From positions 1 to 51,590 of the forward strand of contig CAMLLU010000038.1 in NCBI GenBank assembly GCA_946480925.1: a stretch of DNA of 51,590 bases, written 5' to 3'. This DNA is from an uncultured Rivibacter sp. Its GTDB lineage: Bacteria; Pseudomonadota; Gammaproteobacteria; Burkholderiales; Burkholderiaceae. Made by a program: the position numbers and the translations under genes. This document shows positions 28,479-37,182 of the stretch, in pieces. Under the pieces are notes generated by a model, which had not been told where the DNA came from, made no database searches, and worked only from the letters and a program-made list of their open reading frames with translations. Position 1 is the stretch's first letter. Each line of letters begins with the position of its first letter.

Positions 28479-29117
28479 TTAACGCTGCTGCTGCCGCGGA
28501 GGCCGGCCCGTATTGACTGCGCCGCCCGGTGCCGGCGGCATGACGCCCGGCGGCTGCATCATCGGCGGCGGTGTTGGGGTCGGCGGGGGGGTCAACGGGG
28601 CTTGCACGGGCGGCGGTGGCCCGCCGGACGGTGCCTGGGTTTGCATGGCGACACCGCCACCTGCCGGCGGCAGCGTGCCGGTGGCGGGCGGCGGCAACGG
28701 CGGCAGTTCGAGCACCACGGCCGGCTGCCCGCCTTGCGGCGAGCCGATGGCAGCACTGCGCATCGACACGGTTTGCAACACGAGGTTGGTGTCGAGCTGC
28801 GCACCGACCATGAAGGCCCGGGGCGGCTTGTCGTCCACCGCGATGAGCGCCACACCACCAGGGCGCTCGCCCGGCTTGGGCGCCATCACGCCGATGAGCT
28901 TGAAGCGGCTGGCCAGCGCGGGCTGGGCCGCCACCGGTGCCTCTACCTGTGGGTCTGAGAACACCCGTGCGACATCGCCGCGCGCGGTCTGTGTGGTGGA
29001 CACCGGGGTGGCGTGGCCAGGCACTGGCGCAGGGCGCACGAAGATGCGCAGCCCCCAGAAAGCCACGCCAGCAGCCACCAGGGCCCAAACGATAAAAGCA
29101 CTCACACGAGCAGCCAT
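28479..29117 (-). CDS. gspC: Type II secretion system protein GspC (short form)
   Basis: This 212-residue bitopic inner-membrane protein connects the platform to the GspD secretin. It has one membrane helix (about 7-26), then the periplasmic homology region (FKLIGVMAPKPGERPGGVALIAVDDKPPRAFMVG, about 72-105). The C-terminal third is a Pro/Gly-rich tail with no PDZ domain, unlike the longer GspC of enterobacteria. It is transcribed opposite to the rest of the gsp genes, with 94 bases between its ATG and that of gspG; this divergent position also occurs in other betaproteobacteria. The call depends on the homology region and synteny. Confidence 0.88.
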   Translation of the reverse strand: MAARVSAFIVWALVAAGVAFWGLRIFVRPAPVPGHATPVSTTQTARGDVARVFSDPQVEAPVAAQPALASRFKLIGVMAPKPGERPGGVALIAVDDKPPRAFMVGAQLDTNLVLQTVSMRSAAIGSPQGGQPAVVLELPPLPPPATGTLPPAGGGVAMQTQAPSGGPPPPVQAPLTPPPTPTPPPMMQPPGVMPPAPGGAVNTGRPPRQQQR

Positions 29118-29211
29118 GGCCGGCGATTATGATCGAACGCCTTTGTGCTCTGCACCCGATTTACGCAGGCACGTTCAACCGCAACACATGGCCCCACCAC
29201 CAGCTTCAAAC

Positions 29212-29649
29212 ATGACGCGAACTCCTTCCCTGCAGCGCCTGGCCGTGCGCGGCTTCACCCTCATCGAACTGATGGTGGTGCTGGTCATCATCGGCGTGCT
29301 GGCCGCGCTCATCGTGCCCAACGTGCTCGACCGCGCCGACGACGCACGCGTGACCGCCGCGCGCACCGACGTCAACAATTTGATGCAGGCCCTGAAGCTC
29401 TACAAGCTCGACAATCAGCGCTTCCCCAGTGCGGACCAGGGCCTGCAGGCGCTGGTGAGCAAGCCCACCACCGGCACGCCGCCGCCCAACTGGAAGCCCT
29501 ACCTGGAAAAGCTGCCCAACGATCCGTGGGGCCGGCCTTACCAATACGTGAACCCGGGTGTGAAAGGCCAGGTCGATGTGTTCAGCTATGGCGCAGACGG
29601 ACAACCTGGCGGTGAAGGCAAGGACGCCGACATCGGCTCCTGGCAGTAG
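29212..29649 (+). CDS. gspG: Type II secretion major pseudopilin GspG
   Basis: This prepilin of 145 residues forms the bulk of the type II pseudopilus in the periplasm. The GspO peptidase site is RG^FTLIELMVVLVIIGVL after a 14-residue leader, with Glu at +5. The globular domain includes the calcium-site region (LPNDPWGRPYQYVNPG) and FSYGADGQPGGEGKDADI. I chose the ATG at 29212. An in-frame ATG at 29188 would lengthen the leader by eight residues, and neither has a good ribosome site. It heads the main gsp operon. Confidence 0.95.
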   Translation: MTRTPSLQRLAVRGFTLIELMVVLVIIGVLAALIVPNVLDRADDARVTAARTDVNNLMQALKLYKLDNQRFPSADQGLQALVSKPTTGTPPPNWKPYLEKLPNDPWGRPYQYVNPGVKGQVDVFSYGADGQPGGEGKDADIGSWQ

Positions 29650-30121
29650 GCCTGCCCGGCAGCCCCTCACCTTCGCGGCGCATGCGCCGCGAGGCTTCAC
29701 GCTGATCGAGCTGCTGATCGTCATTTCGCTGGTCGCGATCGCATCGGCGGTGGCCAGCTTGGCGCTGCGGGACCCATCGAGCACCCAGCTCGAGCGTGAA
29801 GCCACCCGCCTGGCGGCCTTGCTCGAAGCGGCTCGCGCCGAGGCCCGCGCCTCCGGCCTTCAGGTGCTGTGGGTGCCCACGCGCGGCCCGAATGGCGAGA
29901 CCGGCTTTCGCTTCGTCGGCCTGCCGGCGGCCAGCACGCCACCGGAACACTGGCTCGACAGCGGTGTCGAAGCCGAGGTGCTGGGCGCGCGCGCCGCGGT
30001 GCTGGGGCCCGAGCCGGTGATCGGCGCTCAGCGCATCGTGCTGCGGCTCGACGATCAACGGCTCGTGCTGACGACCGACGGGCTGGGCCCGTTCGTCCTG
30101 GCGGCTGAGGAGACACGATGA
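29576..30121 (+). CDS. gspH: Type II secretion minor pseudopilin GspH
   Basis: This minor pseudopilin has cleavage site PRG^FTLIELLIVISLVAIA. The mature part is about 140 residues with the GspH beta-rich domain (ARAEARASGLQVLWVPTRG, ETGFRFVGLP). The 5' end is unclear. The possible starts in frame are ATG 29576, ATG 29588 and GTG 29612, all inside the end of gspG, and no start codon exists after the gspG stop. The genes must therefore overlap by at least 38 bases, and the leader is unusually long (29-41 residues). It overlaps gspI by four bases. Confidence 0.9.
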   Translation: MCSAMAQTDNLAVKARTPTSAPGSRPARQPLTFAAHAPRGFTLIELLIVISLVAIASAVASLALRDPSSTQLEREATRLAALLEAARAEARASGLQVLWVPTRGPNGETGFRFVGLPAASTPPEHWLDSGVEAEVLGARAAVLGPEPVIGAQRIVLRLDDQRLVLTTDGLGPFVLAAEETR

Positions 30122-30483
30122 GTTCACGAATGTCGTCGCGCGGTTTGACGCTGATCGAGGTGCTGGTCGCGCTGGCAGTGGTGGCCATCACGCTGTCGGC
30201 CGGGCTCAAGGCGGCGGGTTCGCTGATGAACAACGCCGAACGGCTGTCCGACGTGACGGCCGCGCAGTGGTGCGCTGACAACCAGCTCACGCTGCTCAAG
30301 CTCACGGGCACGCACCTCGGCGTGGGCGACAGCGATTTCGCCTGCGAACAGCTCGGCCGCAACTACGTCGGCAAGCTGGTAGTGCGGCCCACGCCGAACC
30401 CGAACTTCCGGCGCGTGGAGGCGCGCATTGCCGACGAGAACGGCCAGCCCATCCTCATGCTGACCACGGTGCTGCCGAAATGA
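30118..30483 (+). CDS. gspI: Type II secretion minor pseudopilin GspI
   Basis: This minor pseudopilin of 121 residues helps form the tip complex with GspJ, K and H. The leader is very short (MSSRMSSRG), and cleavage would occur before Leu in RG^LTLIEVLVALAVVAI. GspI proteins commonly have a non-Phe residue here. The C-terminal domain has the usual AAQWCADNQLTLLKLTG and FRRVEARIADENGQPI. Both ends are coupled to neighbours by four-base ATGA overlaps. A second ATG at 30130 is possible. Confidence 0.92.
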   Translation: MSSRMSSRGLTLIEVLVALAVVAITLSAGLKAAGSLMNNAERLSDVTAAQWCADNQLTLLKLTGTHLGVGDSDFACEQLGRNYVGKLVVRPTPNPNFRRVEARIADENGQPILMLTTVLPK

Positions 30484-31127
30484 AGCCCGCCTTGCGCGCC
30501 GCTCGCGGCTTCACGCTCATCGAAGTACTGGTCGCGCTGATGATCATGTCGGTGATGGCCGTGATGGCCTGGCAGGGGGTGGACGGCATCATCCGTGCGC
30601 GCGAAGGCTCGCAGCAGCGTCTCGACCAGATGCTGCGGCTGCAGTCGGTGCTGGGCCAATGGGAGGCCGACCTCACCGAGATGATCGACACGCGCACCAA
30701 CATCCCGCCCTATGCCTTCGACGGCGGCACGCTGCGGCTCACGCGGCGCAGCGCCGACGGCGTGCAGGTGGTGGTGTGGTCGCTCAAGGGCGGCACCTGG
30801 ATGCGTTGGGCCAGCAAACCGGTCACGCGCAGCAACCAGCTGCAAGACACCTGGGAACAGGCACAGCGCCTGCTCGGCAACGAACCCGGCCAGCTGCGCG
30901 CGCTGACCGGCGTGACCGAGTGGCAGCTGTACTGCATGCGCGGCGGCAACAAGAGCAACGCGCAGTCGTCCGGCTGCGTGATTGGCTCGGGCGCGGCACC
31001 GGCAGCCGGTGCCTCGGCGCCCAGCGGCGGCTTCGATCCGCCCGACGGGTTGACCATGGTGCTGGGTTTCGGCGAGGGCAGCGGCCTGTCCGGCCACCTG
31101 ACCCGCGACGTGAGGATCAAGCAATGA
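30480..31127 (+). CDS. gspJ: Type II secretion minor pseudopilin GspJ
   Basis: This minor pseudopilin of 215 residues has leader MKPALRAARG and cleavage before FTLIEVLVALMIMSVM. The periplasmic domain includes GVDGIIRAREGSQQRLDQMLRLQSVLGQWEADL and ends LTRDVRIKQ, both typical of GspJ. It carries an Ala/Ser-rich insert near residue 170. It overlaps gspI and gspK by four bases each. It acts in the pseudopilus tip with GspI and GspK. Confidence 0.92.
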   Translation: MKPALRAARGFTLIEVLVALMIMSVMAVMAWQGVDGIIRAREGSQQRLDQMLRLQSVLGQWEADLTEMIDTRTNIPPYAFDGGTLRLTRRSADGVQVVVWSLKGGTWMRWASKPVTRSNQLQDTWEQAQRLLGNEPGQLRALTGVTEWQLYCMRGGNKSNAQSSGCVIGSGAAPAAGASAPSGGFDPPDGLTMVLGFGEGSGLSGHLTRDVRIKQ

Positions 31128-32116
31128 AGCGATCGCCCGGCAGCAAGAACCAGTGCGGGGCCGCGCTGCTGACGGCCATGGTCATCGTCACGCTGGTGGC
31201 GACGCTGGCCGCGTCGATGGTGTGGCAGCAATGGCGCGCAGTGCAGGTGGAGGCGGCCGAGCGCAGCCGGACCCAGTCGTACTGGGTGCTGGGCGGTGCG
31301 CTCGACTGGGCGCGCCTGATCCTGAAGGAAGACCAGAAGGGCGACAACCGCTCGGGCAACCAGTACGACCACCTCGGCGAGCCCTGGGCCGTTCCGCTGG
31401 CTGAAGCGCGCCTGTCGAGCTTTCTTGCAGCCGACAAGGACGCCAGCACCGACGACGGACCCGAGGCTTTCCTCTCCGGCCTCATCACCGACGAGCAGGC
31501 GCGCTACAACCTGCGCAACCTCATCGATGCCAGCGGCAAGCCGCAGCAGCAGGAGCTGCAGACGCTGCAGCTGTTGTGCGAATTCGTCGGCGTATCGCCC
31601 ACCGTGGCGCAGCTCGTGGCACAAGGCATGGGCGACGCGATCCGCTACGCCTCGGGCGCGACCGACGCCAAGGAAACCAGCGCCCCGCTGCTGCCGGCCA
31701 CGCTCGACCAGCTGAGCTGGCTGGGCGTGGACGCCGGCACGATCAACAAGCTGCGCCCCTACGTCACGCTGCTGCCACAGCCCTCGCCCATCAACCTCAA
31801 CACGGCCAGCAAGGAAGTCATCGCCGCGGTGATTCCCGGGCTCAACCTGGCCATCGCCGACCGCATGGTGCAGGTGCGCCAGCGGCAGCCGTTCAAGCAG
31901 CTCTCCGACGCGCAGTCGTTGCTGCCGAACCCGAACCAGCCGCTCGGCAGCGATCGCGTGGACGTGCGATCGCGCTACTTCGAAGTGCGCGGCAAGCTGC
32001 GCCTGGAGGATCGCATCGTCGAGGAGCGGTCGCTGGTCGAACGTTCCTCATCGGAAGTCATCGCGCTGCGCCGCGAAAGGGTGGCCAGCGTCGAGTCGGC
32101 GCGTGGCAAACCCTGA
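31124..32116 (+). CDS. gspK: Type II secretion minor pseudopilin GspK
   Basis: This is the large tip pseudopilin of 330 residues. The N-terminus QCG^AALLTAMVIVTLVATLAASM resembles prepilins but lacks the Glu at +5, as is usual for GspK, the pilus-capping subunit. The alpha domain contains DEQARYNLRNLID and the helix-hairpin-helix region SPINLNTASKEVIAAVIPGL. The start is the ATG overlapping the gspJ stop; an upstream in-frame ATG reads through gspJ in another frame and is not real. A 115-base gap, the only one of this size inside the operon apart from the gspE-gspF repeat, follows before gspL. Confidence 0.92.
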   Translation: MKRSPGSKNQCGAALLTAMVIVTLVATLAASMVWQQWRAVQVEAAERSRTQSYWVLGGALDWARLILKEDQKGDNRSGNQYDHLGEPWAVPLAEARLSSFLAADKDASTDDGPEAFLSGLITDEQARYNLRNLIDASGKPQQQELQTLQLLCEFVGVSPTVAQLVAQGMGDAIRYASGATDAKETSAPLLPATLDQLSWLGVDAGTINKLRPYVTLLPQPSPINLNTASKEVIAAVIPGLNLAIADRMVQVRQRQPFKQLSDAQSLLPNPNQPLGSDRVDVRSRYFEVRGKLRLEDRIVEERSLVERSSSEVIALRRERVASVESARGKP

Positions 32117-32231
32117 GCCGGCAAATGCTACGAAGATGCTACAAAAAGAACTCGTAAGTCCTTGATTCGTAGGGCATGATCTCGGCCGCATTCGTCATGC
32201 TCCACGCCCGTTACCCCGTCATGAATCCGTC

Positions 32232-33482
32232 ATGAGCCTATTGGTCGTCTTGATTCCGCCACGCCCGCGGCTGCGTTCGCGCAGCCCGGGGGGCGACAAC
32301 GGCGCAGCGGTGCGCGCCAGCAGCGAATTCGCCTACGTGCTCAGCAGCGACTCGATGACGGTGCAGCGGGAAGGCCAGTGCTCGTCCGCGCTGCTGCCCA
32401 AGGCCGACAGCGTGATCGCGGTGCTGGCCGAGTCCGACGTGAGCTGGCATCGCATCACCGTGCCCAAGGCACCAGCACCCCGCCTGCGTGCCGCGCTGTC
32501 CGGCGTGCTGGAAGAAGCGCTGCTCGACGACACCGAACAAACCCACCTGGCGCTCGCGCCCCAGGCCAAGGCCGGCGAACAGGCCTGGGTCGCAGCTTGC
32601 AACCGCGCCTGGCTGGCTGCCGAGCTGGCCGGCATCGAACAGGCCGGCTTGCGCGTCGATCGCGTCGTGCCCACGGCCTGGCCCGATGAGCCGCCGAGCG
32701 GCCACTTCCATGAGCTGAGCCACCCACTCGACGGCACGCAGCTCACCGTGGGCCTCACCTGGTCGCATGGCAACGGCGTGGCCACCTGGCCGCTGCAGGG
32801 CGGGCTGGCCCGTGCGCTGCTGCCACAGCCGCTGCCCGCCAGTGTGGGCTTCACCGCCACTCCGGCCGTCGCCTCACCGGCCGAACGCTGGCTGGGTGCC
32901 GCCATCACGGTGGTGACGCCTGCCGAGCGCGCGCTGGCAGCCGCCCGTTCGCTGTGGAACCTGCGGCAGTTCGAGCTGGCGCCCAGCCACCGCGGCGTCG
33001 ACGCGTTGCGCGACCGCTGGCGCAGCTTCATGAGCCCCGCCTGGCGCCCGGTGCGGCTGGGCGTGCTCACGCTGGTGCTGCTGCAGGTGGTGGGTCTCAA
33101 CGTGTGGGCCTTCCAGCAGCGCTTTGCACTGTCGAACAAGCGCGAGGCGATGGTGCAGTTGCTCAAGGAAGCACACCCGCAAGTGCGCGCCGTGCTCGAC
33201 GCACCGGCGCAGATGCAGCGCGAGACAGAAGCACTGCGCGCCGCGGCTGGCCAGGCCGGCGACAGCGACCTCGAAGCCCTGCTGCAAGCCGCCGCCAGTG
33301 CATGGCCGCAGGGCCAGCCGGTGCAGAACCTGAAGTTCGAGCCGGGCTCGCTGACGCTGGCGGTGCCCAACTGGGGCCCGGAGCAGATCGACCAGTTCCG
33401 CGGGGCGCTCGAACCCAGCGGCTGGAACATCGAGGCGGTCGAAGGACGCATGACCATCACCCGGGCCGGAGGCCGTTCATGA
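32232..33482 (+). CDS. gspL: Type II secretion inner-membrane platform protein GspL
   Basis: This 416-residue bitopic protein has an actin-like cytoplasmic domain (about 1-260) that binds the GspE ATPase. One membrane helix follows (about 275-297, VRLGVLTLVLLQVVGLNVWAF), and a ferredoxin-like periplasmic domain partners GspM. The block AVLAESDVSWHRITVPKAPAPRLRAAL-like region is conserved in GspL. It starts after a 115-base intergenic stretch with an imperfect CTACGAA/TTCGTAG inverted pair and no recognisable promoter, and overlaps gspM by four bases. Confidence 0.9.
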   Translation: MSLLVVLIPPRPRLRSRSPGGDNGAAVRASSEFAYVLSSDSMTVQREGQCSSALLPKADSVIAVLAESDVSWHRITVPKAPAPRLRAALSGVLEEALLDDTEQTHLALAPQAKAGEQAWVAACNRAWLAAELAGIEQAGLRVDRVVPTAWPDEPPSGHFHELSHPLDGTQLTVGLTWSHGNGVATWPLQGGLARALLPQPLPASVGFTATPAVASPAERWLGAAITVVTPAERALAAARSLWNLRQFELAPSHRGVDALRDRWRSFMSPAWRPVRLGVLTLVLLQVVGLNVWAFQQRFALSNKREAMVQLLKEAHPQVRAVLDAPAQMQRETEALRAAAGQAGDSDLEALLQAAASAWPQGQPVQNLKFEPGSLTLAVPNWGPEQIDQFRGALEPSGWNIEAVEGRMTITRAGGRS

Positions 33483-33994
33483 ACGATCGACTGCCGCCGG
33501 CGCTGCGGGTCCTGCGCACAGAGGCGCTGGCGCGCTGGAACAAGTTCCCGCCGCGCGAGCGCCGCCTGCTGGCCATCACCGGTGGTGTGCTGGGCTTCGG
33601 CATCGCATGGGCGATCGCCGTGCAGCCGGCGCTGCGCACGCTGCGCGAAACACCCAAGCAGCTGGAAGCGCTGGACCTGCAGCTGCAGCAGATGCAGCGG
33701 CTGGCCGGTGAAACACAGACCTTGCGCGCTGCGCCGCAGGTGTCGCCATCGCAGGCCGAGGCTGCGTTGCGAGGCGCCACCGAAAGACTGGGCACGGGTG
33801 CACGGCTCAATGTGCAGGGGGACCGCGTGACCGTCACGCTCAACGGCGTGCCGGGCGAGGCGCTCGCCGCCTGGCTGGGCGAAGCACGCAGTGCGGCACG
33901 CGCCCGCGTGCTCGAGGCGCAGCTGTCGCGCGCCAGCGGCGAGGCCGGTGGCTACAGCGGCACCGTGGTGCTCGCGCTGGGCCGGCCGAGCTGA
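33479..33994 (+). CDS. gspM: Type II secretion inner-membrane protein GspM
   Basis: This 171-residue bitopic protein forms the GspL partner in the platform, structurally parallel to PilO. It has a short cytoplasmic N-terminus with the FPPRERRLLAITGGVLGFGIAWAI membrane helix (about 30-45). A coiled coil (LEALDLQLQQMQRLAGETQTL) and a small periplasmic ferredoxin-like domain (LNVQGDRVTVTLNGVPGEALAAWLGE) follow. It overlaps gspL by four bases and ends 24 bases before gspN. Confidence 0.9.
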   Translation: MNDRLPPALRVLRTEALARWNKFPPRERRLLAITGGVLGFGIAWAIAVQPALRTLRETPKQLEALDLQLQQMQRLAGETQTLRAAPQVSPSQAEAALRGATERLGTGARLNVQGDRVTVTLNGVPGEALAAWLGEARSAARARVLEAQLSRASGEAGGYSGTVVLALGRPS

Positions 33995-34018
33995 GAAGAA
34001 AGAAATCCAAGGGGCGAC

Positions 34019-34936
34019 ATGGCATTCGGATCCTTCACCCGCTCGCGCCTGCCTTGGCGTTCGGCGCGCCGAGGGGCGGCCCCCACCACACGCTGGGGGG
34101 AATCGACACTCGAAGTGGCGCGCTGGGCCAAGGCCCGCAAGGCCGGTGGCCGCTGGGCACTGTGGGGTGCGGTGCTCGGTGGCATCGCCGGGGTGGTGCT
34201 GTTTGCGCCGGCGGCCTGGCTCGCATCGGCAGTGGCCGGCGCCTCGAACGAACACTTCCTGCTGGCCGACGCGCGCGGCAGCATCTGGTCGGGCAGCGCC
34301 GTGGCGGTGCTCACGGCAGGCCCCGGCAGCCGCGACGCGCGTTCGTTGCCTGGTCGCATCGAATGGTCCCTGCGACCGACCATCAGTGGCGAGGGCCTCG
34401 GCTTCCTTCTTCAGGCGCGCCACGAGTGCTGCATCAACGGCACGATGGGGCTGCGTATCCAGCCGGGGTTCGGCCGCGTGAGCGTGAGCGTGCTCCCCGG
34501 CGGGCCGTGGGTCGGGCAGTGGCCCAGCGCCTGGCTTGGCGGGCTGGGGACCCCATGGAATACTTTGCAGCTCGGCGGGGCCGTGCGCCTCACCGCGCAG
34601 GGCTTCAAGCTGGAAGTGGTGCAGGGCCGGTTGCGGGTTGAAGGCATGGCGGGCGTGGACCTGATGAACGTGTCGTCGCGGCTGACCACGCTGGACCGCC
34701 TGGGCAGCTACCGGCTCAACCTGTCAGGCGACCCGGCCAACGCCGGCGCGGCCCAGCTGCAGCTGAGCACCATCGACGGCGCGCTGCAGCTGTCGGGCTC
34801 CGGGCAGTGGGGGCCCAACGGCCTGCGCTTCAGGGGTGAAGCCTCCGCCAACGAAAAAGAGCAAGCCGCCTTGACCAACTTGCTGAACATCATCGGACGG
34901 CGCGATGGCGCACGGTCCGTCATTTCGATCGGATGA
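34019..34936 (+). CDS. gspN: Type II secretion system protein GspN
   Basis: This 305-residue protein has one N-terminal membrane helix (about 46-67) and a large beta-rich periplasmic part, as in GspN. Matching stretches are LADARGSIWSGSAVAVL, SLPGRIEWSLRP and the last strand AQLQLSTIDGALQLSGSGQW. GspN is present only in some type II systems and its exact role is unsettled. An AGGGG ribosome site precedes the ATG. It overlaps gspD by four bases. Confidence 0.87.
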   Translation: MAFGSFTRSRLPWRSARRGAAPTTRWGESTLEVARWAKARKAGGRWALWGAVLGGIAGVVLFAPAAWLASAVAGASNEHFLLADARGSIWSGSAVAVLTAGPGSRDARSLPGRIEWSLRPTISGEGLGFLLQARHECCINGTMGLRIQPGFGRVSVSVLPGGPWVGQWPSAWLGGLGTPWNTLQLGGAVRLTAQGFKLEVVQGRLRVEGMAGVDLMNVSSRLTTLDRLGSYRLNLSGDPANAGAAQLQLSTIDGALQLSGSGQWGPNGLRFRGEASANEKEQAALTNLLNIIGRRDGARSVISIG

Positions 34937-37164
34937 CCATGCGCATCAACTCTCTCCAGTCATCGCGCCGGGCCACCACGCTTTGCTCACGCGCGCTGGC
35001 CGCGCTGCTGGCCGTGAGCCTGGCCGCTCCGGCGCCGCTGGTGGCACAGCAGCAGCAACAAAGGCGCAACGAGCCGGTGACGCTGAACTTCGTCAACGCC
35101 GACATCGAAGGCGTGACGCGTGCGATGGGTGCCATCCTCGACCGGCAGATCCTCGTGGATCCGCGCGTCAAGGGCACGATCACGCTCTACAGCGAACAGC
35201 CGCTGACGCCGCGCGAAGCCTTCCTCAACTATCAGGCAGCACTGCGCGGGCTGGGTTTCGCGGTCATCGAGGTGGCGGGGCTGATGAAGGTGGTGCCCGA
35301 GGCCGATGCGAAGCTGCAGACCGGTACCGTGTCGGTTGGCTCGGTGACGCAGCGCGGCGACCAGATCATCACGCAGATATTCCGGCTGCAGCATGAAAAC
35401 GCCAACAACCTGGTGGCGATCCTGCGGCCGCTGATCAGCCCCAACAACACCATCAACGCGAACCCGGGCAACAACAGCCTGGTCATCACCGACTACGCCG
35501 ACAACCTGGCGCGCATCGCCAAGATCATCGCGGCGACGGACGTGCCCTCGGCCACGGATCTCGAAGTCATTCCGCTGCAGCACGCGGTGGCTTCCGATCT
35601 GGCCGCGCTGGTGCAGCGCATGGCCGACACCTCCGGGCAGCCGGCCATCCAGGGCGCACCGGGCGGCGGCGCGCTCACCGTGCTGGCCGACCCGCGCACC
35701 AACTCGCTGCTGGTGCGTTCGCCCAACCAGGCGCGCCTGTCGCTCGTGAAGTCGGTGGTCGAAAAGCTCGACCGCCCGGGACAGGCCGGCATCGCCGGCA
35801 GCAACATCCACGTGGTCTACCTGAAGAACGCCGACGCGGTGAAGCTCGCGCAGGTGCTGCGTGCTTCGTTCGGCGGTGGCGGTGGGGGCACCGGTGACAC
35901 CAGCGGCGGCACGCTGGGCGGCGCCTCGGCGCTGGGCCGCGCCGGCACGCAGCAGCAAGGCACGACGCTGGGTGCCACGGCGCCCGGCCAGCAACAAACA
36001 GGCGCCGCATCGCCGCAGGCCACCGCGCCGGTGCAGCAGTCAGGTCAGCCGTCCACCGGCGGCTTCATCCAGGCCGATCCGGCCAGCAACTCGCTCATCA
36101 TCACGGCCACCGAGCCGATGTACCGCCAGCTGCGTGCCGTGATCGACCAGCTCGACTCACGGCGCGCGCAGGTCTACATCGAAAGCCTGATCGTCGAAGT
36201 CACTGGCAACAACGCGGCCGACATCGGTATCCAGTGGCAAGGCCTCGCCGGCAAAGAGGGCGACAAGTACGGTGCCGTGGCTGGCACCAACTTCGGCTCC
36301 ACCGGCAACCTGCTCAACATCACGGGTGCCGTCGCCAGCGGCTCCACCGGCGACGCCACGCTGTCCACCCTGCTGGGCCAGGGCCTGAACATCGGCATCA
36401 TCAAGGACTTCGGCGGCACCTACGGGCTGCCATTCATCATGCGGTTGCTGCAGAGCCAGAGCAACGTCAACATCCAGTCCACGCCGAACCTCATCACGCT
36501 CGACAACGAAGAAGCCAAGATCGTCGTCGGCCGCAACGTGCCCTTCGTGACCGGCCAGTTCACCAGCACTGGCACCGGCGCCACCAACCCGTTCCAGACC
36601 ATCGAACGGCAGGACGTGGGCATCACCTTGCGCATCAAGCCGCAGATCGGCGAAAGCGGCACGGTGCGCATGCAGATCTTCCAGGAGTCGTCGCAGGTCG
36701 AGTCGCAGGTCGCACCGGGCACCACCAACGCGGGCCCGTCCACGAGCAAGCGCTCCATCGAGTCGAACGTGGTGGTCGACGACGGCCAGATCATCGTGCT
36801 GGGCGGCCTGATCGAAGACCGCTTCGAGGAAACCAGGTCCAAAGTGCCGCTGCTGGGTGACATCCCGGTGCTGGGTGCGCTGTTCCGCACCGAAAGCCGC
36901 ACCAAGGAGCGCCGCAACCTGATGGTGTTCCTGCGCCCAGTGGTGATGCGCGACCAGGCCAGCGCCAACAAGTTCACCCTCGACCGCTACGACGTGATCC
37001 GCGCGCAGCAGCAGGCCAACCAGCCTGACTTCCGTCTGCTGCTGCCCATCAACGAAGCGCCGGTGCTGCCGCCGCTGCAACCCAAGGCTCCCACGAGCGA
37101 GCCCGCGTTGAAGCAGGAGCCGCCGCCGCCGATCGCACCGTCGGCCTCGGCGCCGCTGCGCTGA
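34933..37164 (+). CDS. gspD: Type II secretion outer-membrane secretin GspD
   Basis: This 743-residue secretin forms the outer-membrane gate for folded exoproteins. A signal peptide ending PAPLVAQ is followed by the N0 domain (VTLNFVNADIEGVTRAMGAI) and repeated N1-N3 domains (about 125-330). A Gly/Thr/Gln-rich insert occupies about 310-375. The secretin core follows (IQSTPNLITLDNEEAKIVVG, VVVDDGQIIVLGGLIEDRFEE, VPLLGDIPVLGALFRTES). The C-terminus is a Pro-rich tail without a clear S-domain for a pilotin. It is homologous to PilQ encoded at 4805-6964. Its placement after gspN rather than first in the operon is a rearranged order found in several betaproteobacteria. Confidence 0.96.
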   Translation: MTMRINSLQSSRRATTLCSRALAALLAVSLAAPAPLVAQQQQQRRNEPVTLNFVNADIEGVTRAMGAILDRQILVDPRVKGTITLYSEQPLTPREAFLNYQAALRGLGFAVIEVAGLMKVVPEADAKLQTGTVSVGSVTQRGDQIITQIFRLQHENANNLVAILRPLISPNNTINANPGNNSLVITDYADNLARIAKIIAATDVPSATDLEVIPLQHAVASDLAALVQRMADTSGQPAIQGAPGGGALTVLADPRTNSLLVRSPNQARLSLVKSVVEKLDRPGQAGIAGSNIHVVYLKNADAVKLAQVLRASFGGGGGGTGDTSGGTLGGASALGRAGTQQQGTTLGATAPGQQQTGAASPQATAPVQQSGQPSTGGFIQADPASNSLIITATEPMYRQLRAVIDQLDSRRAQVYIESLIVEVTGNNAADIGIQWQGLAGKEGDKYGAVAGTNFGSTGNLLNITGAVASGSTGDATLSTLLGQGLNIGIIKDFGGTYGLPFIMRLLQSQSNVNIQSTPNLITLDNEEAKIVVGRNVPFVTGQFTSTGTGATNPFQTIERQDVGITLRIKPQIGESGTVRMQIFQESSQVESQVAPGTTNAGPSTSKRSIESNVVVDDGQIIVLGGLIEDRFEETRSKVPLLGDIPVLGALFRTESRTKERRNLMVFLRPVVMRDQASANKFTLDRYDVIRAQQQANQPDFRLLLPINEAPVLPPLQPKAPTSEPALKQEPPPPIAPSASAPLR

Positions 37165-37182
37165 CACTGCAGGAGGAACGCC

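Noticed and set aside
32128..32172. CTACGAA/TTCGTAG inverted pair between gspK and gspL as an attachment site or promoter
   Set aside because: Only a 7-bp match with a long spacer; no integrase gene or second copy, and no promoter boxes.
32333..34423. Minus-strand open frame of 696 codons opposite gspL, gspM and gspN
   Set aside because: Shadow frame with low-complexity Ala/Arg/Ser content; the plus-strand genes are coupled by stop-start overlaps and fit the gsp order.
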